Below are positions 22,256 through 33,085 of a stretch of DNA of 64,000 nt, one piece after another. Location of the stretch: NCBI GenBank assembly GCA_021018815.1, contig JAITYX010000025.1, positions 3,444,501 through 3,508,500 of the forward strand, in the 5' to 3' direction. The DNA comes from Talinum fruticosum. Its lineage: Eukaryota > Streptophyta > Magnoliopsida > Caryophyllales > Talinaceae. Position 1 is the stretch's first letter, and each line of letters starts with the position of its first letter. The position numbers and the translations under genes were made by a program. Under the pieces are notes generated by a model that was not told the DNA's origin, did no database searches, and worked only from the letters and a program-made list of their open reading frames with translations.

Positions 22256-23290
22256 TACCAATCTACTGCTAAGGACATAGCTGAAGCCAAGTAGAAAATT
22301 TAAGCAAAGAGGACTGTACCGCACACGATCCGCTCTATTAAGCCCTTTCTCTATACTCCGAATGTGCGGTTTCTAAGAGAAGGAGACAACTTCCCTCATT
22401 ATGTCTTTCTTGAGCCCTACTATATCAAGGAAAAAGGCATCCTAGTACCTGGTCTAGAGATTTTAAATGATTGCTATATTCTGGAAAAAGAGGCACCTTA
22501 CGTACTTAAAGAGGAACAATCCACATTAAACCGGGCCAATCTCACTGGAAACAATCTTTTCGGTCTTTTGTTCGGACAAGAGGGTAATCTAGAAGGGAAC
22601 TCGGTCTCGGTACTTTCATGAGCTATGTCGCACCCACGGTTTGATCCGTTCGAGTTCATCACGAGATGTTGATATAGAAAGGTTCATGCATGTTACTTGG
22701 ATTGACGTTGAGGAGGGCCAAGAATTTCTTTGTCGACCTAGGAGCACATCCGCTTTACGAGTCTAGTACTAGGGCTTGTACTTCTCCTTCATTGTTTCTA
22801 GTTCTTTTCCTAGTTCACGTCGTTTCTAATTTTGTTTCGAAGTCCGATGTATTCATTGCTTTATTCAACAAAGTGAACCTTTCTATTTACTCGCTTGCCT
22901 CCTCTTACTCTTATTTGTTTTGCCTCTAATGATGAACAAGAAATTCCCAAAGAACTAATAAAAGCTAGGAAGATCATGAATATCGCTCACTTTGCTCCTT
23001 ACGGAATTCAATAACAATTAATCTGGGATTAGTTGATCAACCCCAAGAGGTTAAGATTGGGAAAACTTTAGATCCGGAAGAGCGGAAGCAATTCACTTTT
23101 CTCCTTACATAATTTATCGATGTCTTTGCATGGTCCTATAAAGACATGTCGAGTATAGATCCGAGTATAGCGAGCACAAAATTCTATTTACGAAGATGCC
23201 ACCAGTCAAGCGAAGTTGAGGAGGATGAAACCAGAATGGGCTTTGAAGATTAAGGAAGAGGTTCGGAAGAAGTTGGAGGTCTGGATTCAT
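22256..23290 (+). pseudogene. Tat pol spacer before RT
   Basis: Coding-like pieces in mixed frames. They include FLREGDNFPHYVFLEPYYIK (22364 on) and, around 23090, 'FTFLLT-FIDVFAWSYKDM', the usual segment upstream of Gypsy RT. 22690-22929 has an open frame with no recognisable domain. No separate gene is supported. Confidence 0.55.
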
Positions 23291-23935
23291 TAAGGTAGTT
23301 CACTATCCTTAGTGGGTAGCAAACATAGTTCCTGTCCCGAAGAAAGATGGTAGGGTTTGTATGTGCGTCGACTTCAGGGATTTAAACAAGGCCACTCCTA
23401 AAGATGATTTCCGCTACCTCATATCGATCCCCTAGTAGAGAATACCACGGGTCATACCTTGCTCTCGTTCATGAATGGTTATGCTTGGATATAATCAAGT
23501 GAGGATGGCTAAAGAAGATATGGAGAAGAAGACCTTCATCACTCAATGGGGAACTTTCTATTATGTGGTGATGCCATTTGGGCTAAAAAATACTAGTGCA
23601 ACGTATTAAAGGATAGCAACTACACTAATACATGATATGATCCATCAAGAAGCTAAAGTTTACGTAGATGATATGATCATAAAATCCAAAGATAGGGCGG
23701 GGCACTTACCCGAGCTTGAGAAAATTGTTCCATAGACTCGGGAAGTACAACATGCGCCTTAATCGTCAAAAGTGTGCCTTTAGAGTGACCTCGGGTAAAC
23801 TTCGGGCTATGTTGTTAGTCTTAGAGGAATCAAAGTTGATCCATCCAAGATCAAAGCCATTCAGGAGATCCCTCCACCAAGTATAAAAAAAGAGATAAGG
23901 GGTTTCCTAAGACGTTTACGAGTACATTAGTCGTT
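23291..23935 (+). pseudogene. Tat reverse transcriptase
   Basis: Typical Gypsy RT blocks in order: VPVPKKDGRVCMCVDFRDLN, KATPKDDF, GYNQVRMAKEDMEKKTFIT, FYYVVMPFGLKN, the catalytic YVDDMIIKS near 23650, and the connection block GIKVDPSKIKAIQEIPPP near 23830. The two YVDD aspartates are present. In-frame stops and shifts (for example near 23435, 23615 and 23735) disable it. Confidence 0.9.
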
Positions 23936-23979
23936 TCATATCAAAGCCGACTATAGTCTATGAAATTATTTTCAAGAAA

Positions 23980-24390
23980 TTAAAGAAAGGATCCGAGCCT
24001 ATTTGGGATACCGAGTGCCAACAAGCATTCGAGAAGGTGAAAGAATACTTGGCTAATCCTTCGGTGTTAGTTCCACCCCAATTAGGGAAACCTTTACTTC
24101 TATATCTCACCACAACGGAAACAGCTATGGGAGCCATGTTAGCTCAATGAGACGGGAAAGAAGAACGCATGATCTATTATCTAAGTAAGAAATTCCTGGA
24201 TTATGAGACTAGATATACGCCATTAGAGAAGACATCATTAGCATTAGTTTGGGCTACCAAGAAGCTTAGACACTACATGTTAGCCCACATGATACATGTA
24301 GTAGCACCTATGGATTCTATTAAGTACATACTTGAGCAACCGACTATCGGCCATAAGATAGCGCAATGGACTTTCATGCTATCATAATTC
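23980..24390 (+). pseudogene. Tat RNase H (Gypsy-type, first)
   Basis: Reads CQQAFEKVKEYLANPSVLVP, LLLYLTTTETAMGAMLAQ, then MIYYLSKKFLDYETRYTPLE, KTSLALVWATKKLRHYM and the end VVAPMDSIKYILEQP. The order fits the Gypsy RNase H that directly follows RT. A stop lies after AMLAQ. Confidence 0.85.
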
Positions 24391-24419
24391 GAACTCAATT
24401 TCGTCCTTCAAAAGCGATT

Positions 24420-24765
24420 AAGTACATACTCCCATTTCGGTCAAACTAGACTTCGAGGTCACCAATAACGTCTGCAGAGTACGAAGCTTTTATCACAGGA
24501 TTTAAGCTTGCAACAGAGATCGGGGTCAAGAATATTAGGCTCTTCGGTGAGTCCAGTTTGATCATCAACCAGATTTTGAAAACGTGGAAGGTACATAGTG
24601 AAGCCTTGGCACCCTACCAAGCATACATGACAGAATTATCTAAACATTTCGAGAACATTTCTTTCGCTTACCTTCTTAGGGATGATAGTCAATTTGCGGA
24701 TGCATTAACTAAGTTAGCATCCATGATCAATATTCCTAATGGCATTCATTCAATGCCAGTTCACA
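24420..24765 (+). pseudogene. Second, archaeal-like RNase H (Tat hallmark)
   Basis: After a frame shift the reading gives AEYEAFITGFKLATEIGVKN, IRLFGESSLIINQILKTWKV and LRDDSQFADALTKLASM. The AEYEA block and the 'RLFGESSLI' strand with its Asp-to-Glu-type acidic site, plus the later ADAL block, are typical of the extra RNase H acquired by Tat-clade elements. The minus-strand copy has the same domain at 41081-41480 (NNAAEYEACITGL). Confidence 0.8.
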
Positions 24766-25855
24766 TTGAACGATGGAGTCAACCTACACATATATGCAGG
24801 TTAGAAGTGTCTAATACCGACCATGCCGGTTGGTCCGGAAGGTTCATAGGCTTGGTTATTACTTGGTCAACCATGGCATCGGACTATCATGACTTTGTTA
24901 GAAGGTGCCATAAATGTCATGTGTATGAAAATTTACAACACCAACCACCGTCATTTCTTACAACGTTATCTTCACCTTGACCATTATCGGTTTGGGAATA
25001 AACATTATTGGCAAGGTGACTCCTAAAGGAATAGGTGGTCACGAATTTGTGTTAGTAGCAATCAACCACTTCACCAAATGGGTAGAGGCAGCTTCCCATG
25101 CAACATTGACGTCAAAGCGGTAGCCAAATTCATTACCCGGAATGTTATTTGTCGTTATAAGGTGCCTCATGAGTTAATAAGTGATCATGGTAGCCATTTT
25201 AAGTCTGGAAGTAGCGGATTTGTTGGATTAATACAAAATCCAGCATAAGAAATCTTCCCCGTATCACCCTCGGGCCAACGAAGTAGTTGAGGCCACTAAT
25301 AAGAATATTCGGAAGATAATGGAGAAAATGGCGAGTTACCTATAAGGATTGGCCGGATAAATTGCCTTTCGCCTTGTGGGGTCATAGAACTTCTATTAGA
25401 GCCTCTAAAGGAGAAACACCTTATTCTTTAGTTTATGGTATGGAAGCAGTCCTTCCAATTGAGATTACCATTCCCTCGTTAAGGATAATTGCTTGAGAGC
25501 CTAATTCTAAAAGCGAGAATGGGCCAAAGCACGTTATGAGGAGTTAGTGTTATTGGATGAAATACGCCTCAACGCCTTACATAATGTCCAAATATACCAG
25601 GCTCGTATATCCACGAGCATTTAATAAGAAGGTTAAGCCTTGAAATTTGTAAATTGTCCTTAAGGAGATAAGAGCACCAATTCAGGACCCATGAGGAAAG
25701 TTTAAGCCCAATCGGCAAGGCCCGTTTACACTTAGTTAGATTTTACCAGCGCAGTGGTAAAATTAACCGATTTAGATGGAGAAGAGATTTTCTAGCACAC
25801 CAACTTAGATCAATTTAAGAAATACTACGCCTAGCATACCCTTAGGTAGTAGGCC
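24766..25855 (+). pseudogene. Tat integrase
   Basis: The zinc-binding part ends with DYHDFVRRCHKCHVYENLQH near 24900. The core shows HEFVLVAINHFTKWVEAAS near 25040, the ISDHGSHF block near 25180 and the 'SPYHPRANEVVEATNKNI' block near 25260. The C-terminal part runs to about 25850 and ends in converging untranslated DNA. Stops occur throughout. Confidence 0.85.
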
Positions 25856-26225
25856 GACCTAGCCCAACCAGGCTAGGTGAAGGCGGCGCGACCACCACCC
25901 GGACAACGGTGGGCTGGCCGGGCCACGGTTTTCCCTCATATTTTGGTTTTTCTTGGATTATCTGGTTTGTTTATTTTGTGGATGGCCTAATTAGGTAGTC
26001 CACTAGTATCTTTTTAAGGGCGATCCAATTAGGTAGTCTAATTTATCTATTTTTGTTTTTTACCTCTAATTGAGTGATGAAAAATATAAAAATACATAGC
26101 TAATAAAAGGGAAACAATTGCAAGCATGCTACTTGTAAAATAAAAATAACACTACTCTAAAGAGGCAAAACTAATCCTCCCTTTATTTTATTCTACCTTA
26201 AAATTCTATCTTAAGGGTTTGAGGC
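25856..26225. other. Convergent gap between pol and the antisense ORF
   Basis: Noncoding. A GC-rich beginning (25860-25935) is followed by AT-rich DNA holding repeated 'CCTAATTAGGTAGTCCA' / 'CCAATTAGGTAGTCTA' motifs (near 25986 and 26025). The minus-strand Tat copy keeps similar motifs in the same gap (39550-39680). It is probably the shared 3' end region of two convergent transcription units. Confidence 0.5.
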
Positions 26226-27799
26226 CTAGTCTATCTTTACTTTCTTTCCCTTAAGATCGCTATACTCGGCTTCTTCAACCCAGTGCGTTCCTTCAATTCT
26301 TGAATTCGGCGAGCCCTCCTTTCTTAGATTTTGTGGCTTATGTTTCTCTTCAATGAGCGCGTGCAGCCATTCGAGGGTTTATTTCGCGAATTTGTAGAGG
26401 GCAGCAGCGGGGATAGGTTCTATCTCTCCGAGTCTCGGTGCCTTTCGTTGTTCGGGATCTACTTCTATTATCCACTCTAGATAATAAGGAGAGATAGTGA
26501 TGTTAGGTTTGCCTTCAGGTGTCAAGAAGTCTCGTAGGTGTCAACGGCTTTGGCGGACCTCTCCGAGTATTCGGGCCACAACCTAGTCCATTTAGAGCTG
26601 CCTTGCCTTTGAACAAGTTAAAGGTAGCGGGTCATATACAATCCAATAGTGGTATTACTTGCGCTTTACCGATTTGTCGCAACACACGGCTAGGGAAGTA
26701 ATAGGTGCTCTCTTCTAGGCCTAGTAAACATATGAACGGGTGCTTTGTGAGGTATGTGTTTTGAACAGGGACACCTTTCGGTGTTTAGCAAACCATAGAA
26801 GGTCGTTATCGTGATTTCTAAAGTATTCCTCCCACCAAGACGCTGAGTGATCGGTTACCACTGGTTTTCGTTTTACTGGCAAAAGTGAGTCGCTAGGTAT
26901 ATATCTAACTTTGGAGGAGCATGAATAAACTTAAGATGTTCCATCAACCAAATATGAACATCACGAGATGCAAAATAAAATATTAATGTCTTACAAGGTC
27001 AAAGTCTATTTTTTTAGGCCCAAGAGGAGCAAAATCGAAATAATAATAAATAACGACAAAAGGGCATAAATGAAAGTTAGAATCTTTAGGCGCAAACCGG
27101 CGGCGTCTCAGCCTCAACGGCGCCGCCGACCGGTGTATAGTCACTCGTTTTCGTTCGTTGTTTTGTGCTTACTCGCAATAACGGTGGACTTCAGCGAAGT
27201 TACGCTCGGCATTGGCTTCAACTTGGTCTACACCAATTATTATTTCAGCTACTATTAGTGGAGTTAGGGAACAATAATCCTCTAATTGTTCCACTAGACT
27301 TAGTAAGGCCGCGGTGCAAAATCCTCATGGCCTCTTACTAGCAAGAATCCATCTATCATGCAGGTGATAATGGCTCATCATCTCGGGATGATAATAGATT
27401 CGGCATAGGCGTACATGTTACGATGAGTGCTTCATCGGATTAATCAAACTCACCTGAGTTCCCAATAAGAATCCATCCTAGATTCTTATTGCTCGATTCA
27501 GTAGGTATTTGTATTTGTCGTGAAGGTTTTCCGAGGATTTGGGTACAATTGATTTTGTTCGCCTAAAACTGCCTAATATGGCATCGAATTCTTCGGGCAT
27601 GGGACACGGTTTCTTATCCCCAAACCTAAAGACATGGTGGTGAGGATCCCAGTAGGCCACTCGCAGCTCTTAGGAAGGTCCAGGTAGATCTTCACCGACG
27701 GATCCTGAATAGGACATTTAGCCCATACTTGGTTAACCCGGATCTATTTATGTTACCCGTCTCATGCATCCACCGTGTTAACTCGGTCATGAAATTCAT
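26226..27799 (-). pseudogene. Antisense DUF7745-like ORF of the plus-strand Tat
   Basis: On the strand opposite to pol. A plausible start is ATG 27799 (MNFMTELTRWMHETGNINRS). A shift later comes YWDPHHHVFRFGDKKPCPMP with EEFDAILGSF (27660-27580), the typical 'WDP--HVFRFG---L-P--EEF' motif of DUF7745 proteins. Further on are WWEEYFRNHDNDLLWFAKHR, STYYFPSRVLRQIGKAQVIP and a basic end KGRKVKID-like near 26235. The minus-strand Tat copy has the same ORF on the plus strand (38290-39330) with the same KGKKVKID end. Function unknown. Such ORFs occur next to plant Gypsy elements. Broken by several shifts. Confidence 0.7.
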
Positions 27800-27888
27800 G
27801 GTTTTTCAATGTAACAAGGAGATATGGTATGTTTTTAGTTTGGATAGCTGAAGGCTTTTGCATTCGTATTTCTTACGCACCCGCCGAT

Positions 27889-27900
27889 CTTATTTATAGG
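27889..27900 (-). promoter_or_regulatory. TATA box before the antisense DUF7745-like ORF
   Basis: On the minus strand CCTATAAATAAG lies about 95 bp before ATG 27799. It is positioned to drive the antisense ORF independently of the LTR. Inferred from motif and spacing. Confidence 0.45.
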
Positions 27901-28343
27901 GGTTTTTCCGGAGTTCATAAAGTCCTATCGCCACTCAATCACCGAACAATCCCAACTTCCCCAGGACTTGTGGTTGGCAGCGCTGGCCACGGCTATGGCC
28001 CAACCCGTTTCATGGTTTTTTTGGCCTCGAGCAATCCTTGGATCATTTTTGCCCGGCCCATGACGTATCTTGTGTTATTCTTTTAGACCATGCACTTGAG
28101 TTTTTCCATTTTTTCTTTTTGTTATTTTCTTTTAGGAGGAATGGGGGATACTGCAAATTTTTTTAATTTGTCTTTGTACTTTTTCTTAACTTTTGTGCAA
28201 CATATTAAATAAAAGAACACATTTTTAGAATCGAGTCCCGCATTTCATCCTATTGCATAAGATTCTTCATTACAAAGTAAATAATACATTAATAAACAAA
28301 CACCCTACAAGGACTCATTAATCAGCAAGCAATGGAAGCAGCA
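27901..28343. other. Gap between the two antisense ORFs
   Basis: Contains the upstream part of the DUF7745-like promoter (27900-28090) and the downstream end of the mobile-domain ORF. 28090-28340 is AT-rich. No gene is supported. Confidence 0.45.
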
Positions 28344-30876
28344 AGGAGTCTTTTACTCATCACCATCGAACTCGTCATCGAAGATGTAATTCCCGAAGTC
28401 ATCCAAAACGGATGTAGAAAATCGACCACCTTCATCACCTTAATACGAACTACCTCCTTGGTCCCGAGATTGAGAAGCCTCATAGGTCGAACCGCTATAG
28501 GAAGATCGAGGGAAATAAAGAGGGTCCCCGTGACGATCGAAGACCTACAAAGGAAGGATGTTCAAGCTCTCCTCGGAAGCGCTAGGTCCGGACGCACTAG
28601 GTCCTGCCTCGGAAGCACTCCTATGATGAGCACACCGCGAAGAACGCCATGAATAGCCTTGTCTAGCATTACTAATAAAAGGTGTTTGTTGATTGGGCAC
28701 ATGGAATTGAGTTTCGAGGATACCAGGTAGACTCCCGGAGGAGAGTGCTCTAAGTCGGTGCCTCTACAAGATCAAGAGAACGATTAGCAAATCACCGAAA
28801 GCACTAAAAGCTCAATTAAATTAGCACTACACTAATTAAAGATTTACTCGGAAAGTAGGGAAGGATCGCCCGAGTCAAAAAGTTTTGGATTCCTCGGAGA
28901 GCCGACTGAAATCCAATGGACATAGCTCTAGATTGCTCCCGATTGTACTACAAAGTTTATTCGATGATATCAGCAAAGGAAATATGTTTAACATACAACT
29001 AAATGAAAGAGAACATATAACTCTTACCCCTCGCCAATTCCTAGGGAAGGGATGCCCGACACATTCTTCTTTTGGGATTTCAAGAATTCTTACAAAATGA
29101 AGAGGTCCCCGGGAATAGTAACATCCACATCGAGACTTGGGATATGGATATTAGTAGGAGTGAGCTGCCAAAACAAAGAAAGATTAATTTCCATGCAAGA
29201 AATGCAAGTTATAAGAAAGAGACTAAGAACTCACCAATTGGGTCGTAATACATGCTTGCATGATGGGCATAGGATGTGTTCAAGTTCAAGAATGAGGTAA
29301 CAGGATACCCCACCATAGCCGCTGCTTGCTCATTCGGAGAGAGAGAACAAAAGGAGAACATGGTCGGAGGTGGATCGATTGGAACGAACGAAGGCCACGT
29401 GTTGACTCGAATTTGAGGAGTGAACCTCTCCCCAAGATACCAATAAAACCCAAAAGGACCTTCGAACAAGATCCTTCTTTCCCTTAATTCTCATGCCATA
29501 AGGACACTTTGAGGGAGTTGAAGTTGAGCCCAAGGATGGATGTTGGCCTACATACAAGAATTATCAAGAAATCAGCTAGTAAGAATGAAAAGCAACAAGA
29601 AAACGGACGAAAAACAGTGAATATTCGGGCTGGAGTCCATCACAAGCAGCCCCACAAGTAGTGGTACAGGCCGTGGGCAAGGTCAGAAGGCTAAAAATGT
29701 TTCTCTTAAGCATATTTTGGAGCAAGTTTTGAGAATAGAAGCAGCATACCGAGTCTACACGGTTGAGGGTTTATCTCAAGTCTATTCCATGAATCTTAGG
29801 ATGTTCAAGATAGACTTTAGCCTATGATGCGGACGCCGAAAATACGAGCCAATTTGTTGAACTAGGAGAGAGATGCGAGAAATATTGGTACAATCACGGC
29901 TACATTTTGACAAATTAAGTAAGGCTTTTTATCCATACAAGATGAAAAGTATAAATATGGAAGAAAAGAAGAACTTGAGCATACCTCAATAATCTTCCAT
30001 AAGCCATTAAAACGAAAATAATTGTTAGAATCCGGCTCTTGTGTGCTTGCACACCGGCATGGAGGCCCATAATGAGGCAAGTGTATGTAGGAGCACCCCA
30101 ATGTGCTCCTTTATTTTATCAAGATCTACTAAGTTCACCAAATAGTGAACATGAACCTTAGCGGCCTGGTCGGAAAAGAGGATTGTACTCAAGAGAAGAG
30201 CACAATCTCGATTTGTTTTGGAGAGAATGTTGAGGCCGAACGCAACATCCTCAAAAGCTTAAAAAGAATAGTATAATTAATGTGATTATTATGTGGAAAT
30301 TTTTCGGCTATAGGGCCAAAGAGGTTTTTGTACAAATTGTGGTCATAAGCTAGAGGTTCTCTCGAAAAGCCCAAACTGGATAAAACAGCAAAATCAAAAG
30401 GAGTTATGGTCATCTCACTCGAATGGGAGGTGGGACGTGTTGGTAGTATCCCAAAAGCGCTCACTAATGGCTCTAATGGGATCTCTGTCCCTCTTATCAG
30501 TAAGGTGGTATAAAGAAATGTAAAGAGGTCCAAACCCGACATTGTACATGATATTCTAAAGAGGCAAGTTCATCCTCCAAGCATGTCTCCATGAATTTAA
30601 GAATGTCTCCACTATTTCGAATCGAGCCTTTCTGCAAGACAAAATCCAACAAGATTTTAGTTAAAGAGTTACTATAAATGAGCAAAATGAAGTAGTTTTT
30701 AGCCTATTAGCTTACGGAAGTGGAAATAGCTAGCAAGGAAACATGGTTTTTGACTTCAACTAGAAGGTCACTTGGATTCCATTCACTTTGGAATGCCATT
30801 CTCGCTCAAGGAAAGAGTCTTGAATAAGACGTTTTGCTCTAGTTCTTCCTGCAGGATGAGCTTTTCTTCTAGACAT
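28344..30876 (-). pseudogene. Antisense plant-mobile-domain (PMD) ORF of the plus-strand Tat
   Basis: Reads leftward from ATG 30876: MSRRKAHPAGRTRAKRLIQD, SFLEREWHSKV. Then 30542-30190 gives LFTFLYTTLLIRGTEIPLEP and the PMD core SSEMTITPFDFAVLSSLGFS (compare the family pattern GEMT-T--D---L-GL). Around 29469-29400 it reads FYWYLGERFTPQI. The C-terminus is acidic, FGNYIFDDEFDGDE, ending at about 28344. The plant mobile domain is found in transposons and in domesticated silencing factors (established knowledge). It lies antisense between pol and the 3' LTR. In-frame stops and shifts make it non-functional as read. Confidence 0.7.
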
Positions 30877-30999
30877 TTTGAAGACAAGAAAGTTTTGAGA
30901 ACAAACTAGCTTTCAAGAAGGAGAAAAGCAAGGAAACACAATAGAATAGCAAGAGTAAGAAGAAGAGTTTATGTGCAAAATGAAACACACCATGCACCT

Positions 31000-31008
31000 C
31001 CTTTTATA
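31000..31008 (-). promoter_or_regulatory. TATA box before the antisense PMD ORF
   Basis: On the minus strand TATAAAAGG lies about 125 bp before ATG 30876, with a pyrimidine-rich leader between. A GC palindrome GGCCGGCGCCGGCC is at 31115-31128, about 110 bp further upstream. The duplicated copy keeps TATAAAAGG at 33214-33222 before ATG 33085. Confidence 0.55.
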
Positions 31009-31129
31009 GGCAAATTTGGTCAAGGCATCCAAGCACATAAGACAAGAGTCAAGCAAGTAGTGGGGAACCAAAGGAATCTGGTAGGACACGCTGGAGGCAC
31101 GCCTGCCAAAGGCTGGCCGGCGCCGGCCA

Positions 31130-31595
31130 CGAGGTGTCGAAAAGTCCAATCGGCGACAACCTTTGCAACCTAGCCCACCTCCCTAGTCTATGCAGCCTTG
31201 TCCAACCAAGACATGTGATCTTTGTCCCCTTGTGCATGCAAGTGGGAGTTTTTGGGTGCACTAATAAGCTTTATCGTAACACTGAACTTTTGTCAATTCG
31301 ATTACGCACTAACAAGTTTGCTAGCACAGTAGATTATTTAGCTAAGCTTCAAATCAAAGAACGATCGAAGTTTCAGCACCAAAATATACCAAGCTTCAGG
31401 CTCCGATCAACCCAAGCTTAGGATCCTTTTTACGAACGAATGCATCGCGATCAAGTATAGGTTCCTTTTTGGAGTTCAGGTTTGATTACAACCAATTCCA
31501 AGTAACACATAATTCCTTACAAAAATCGAGGTGAGTACCCTTTAGTGTCTATTTTGACCCTTCGTCTTTTAGACTTGGTCGAAGTGGGCGCTAAT
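31130..31595 (+). other. Pre-LTR region and polypurine tract of the Tat element
   Basis: Noncoding DNA between the antisense promoter and the LTR. It ends with the polypurine-type GAAGTGGGCGCTAAT before the LTR. The duplicated copy has AAAGTGGGGGCTAAT at 33856-33870, the usual Tat form. Confidence 0.6.
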
Positions 31596-32744
31596 CGTAG
31601 ACACCTAAAGAGTGTTGTCCCTTATCTCTTTATTTTTGTAGTTTTTTCGTTGGCCCGATGATGAAATCCCAAGTCCTGTTTGAGGATTTGGATCTTGGAA
31701 TATGATCGATTGGTGCAACATAAGCCGATAAACTACAAAAACCCCCATCACCAAATAAACGACCTTTTGCCTTGGGTTGGTCCAAAAATCCTTTTTCTTT
31801 CGGACGATCCAAGAACCAGGCTGAGCCTTTAGAGATTATGGAGTCCAATGTTGTGTGCCAGGAGATCCCAAGTTCAAAATACTACATTTTACTTTTGTTA
31901 AATTAGACAAGGAGATGAAGACATGAAGACGGTGTTAAAGTGTTGCATTTCATGATCATGAGCATCAAAGTGCTGTGTTAAGCTTCACAAGACAACCCAC
32001 ACGAGACTATAAGCTTCTCCCCTCAAAAGGACATTGTGGTCGGCGCCTGCCTTCTAGAAACATCAAGTGCAATGTTGCATTTTGGCTTTGAGAGTCCTTT
32101 GGAGACACAACTAGGGCACGAAACCCGAGGAGCGTCCGGGTGGCGGTGCCCGCCAACCAGATTCTATCCGTTTTATCACCTTCTTATTTGGTTTAATCTC
32201 TTAGGATTTGGCCCGATTTATTTTTAGCTGTTTGGATGGCTAAATAGAGGCAAACCCTAGGTCATTTGTGACCTAGGTCATCTCCTATAAATAGAGAGTC
32301 TTTGCTCTCATTCCGATACTGGCTTATTTTCCTTACCGCTACGCAGCCGAACTAAGCTAGAGACGATTTTCTTCTAAACGTTATTGTGTCGAAATCAATA
32401 TCAAACATTCATCTTTTCCACTCATCGCTATTGAAACTATGCAAAGAGCTAAAGAATATTCAATTATTTTGATCTTTAAGCACTTATTCAACCGATTATT
32501 ATGATACCCTACATACATATTTCACAAAACAAGCCCTTTTCTTTTGCTTGTCGCCATTGCATCGAGAGATCCAGTGTGGAGATCCGGATCGGCAAGGTAG
32601 GACAACCCGAGGGCAATTATTCAGCCTTTAAACGACTTATTTATTTTCATGCTTTTTATCGCTTTCCGTATTGTGGTTTAAGAGATGTAATCGTGGGGAA
32701 ACTCAGCCCAGTCTTGGTGTGGGCCTGAGGTCGTGGTTCCTACA
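31596..32744 (+). repeat. 3' LTR (copy A) with a large internal deletion
   Basis: Starts CGTAGACACC (the family start is TGTAG; the first base differs here) and ends GGTTCCTACA at 32744. The promoter TATAAATAG is at 32286-32294, preceded by the inverted repeat CCTAGGTCA / TGACCTAGG at 32256-32277. Compared with copy B (33871-35854) it lacks about 0.9 kb: 'GTATTGTGG..ATGTAATC' jumps straight to 'GTGGGGAAACTC' near 32694. Confidence 0.75.
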
Positions 32745-32769
32745 ACGCGGCATTATTCATGACATCTTC

Positions 32770-33085
32770 TAAGGGGTAGTTCCTCTTTCTACATGTTTCC
32801 ATGAACTTGTGTATAGCACCGCTACTTTGAATTGAGCCTTTCTACAGGATGAAAATCCAACAAGATTATTAGTAGAAGTACTACTCTAAGTGAGAAAACA
32901 GAGAAGTTTAAGCCAAGAAGCTTACCGAAGGAGTAATACAAGTAAAGAAACATGGTTCTCGGCCTCCATTAAGAGGTCATTTTGGCTCCATTCATCGTGA
33001 GGGTGCCATTCTTGCTATAAGAAGTTGTCATGGACCAACTTCTCGGGCCGATTCTTCCAATTGGATGAGCTTTTCTTCTAGACAT
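32770..33085 (-). pseudogene. Second copy of the PMD ORF N-terminus
   Basis: From ATG 33085 it reads MSRRKAHPIGRIGPRS and then aligns with 30550-30876. It stops abruptly at about 32770 just after LTR copy A. It is part of the duplicated 3' segment. Confidence 0.75.

Larger units (their letters stand above)
18559..32744 (+). mobile_element. Tat-lineage Ty3/Gypsy retrotransposon with antisense ORFs
   Basis: A long plus-strand Gypsy. It runs from a partial 5' LTR (to 19013) through a leader with 43-bp repeats, gag, protease, RT, RNase H, a second (archaeal-like) RNase H and integrase (to about 25850). Next come two ORFs on the opposite strand (DUF7745-like and plant-mobile-domain-like), a polypurine tract and an LTR (31596-32744). 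The second RNase H is a hallmark of the Tat clade, and extra ORFs including antisense ones are known in Tat elements (established knowledge). All coding parts carry stops or shifts. It is probably one old element, but 3' end duplication and a deletion in its LTR show later rearrangement. Confidence 0.75.

Noticed and set aside
29209..29557. Separate gene on the minus strand
   Set aside because: It contains PMD-type pieces in line with 30190-30542 and 28344 and so is one interrupted ORF.
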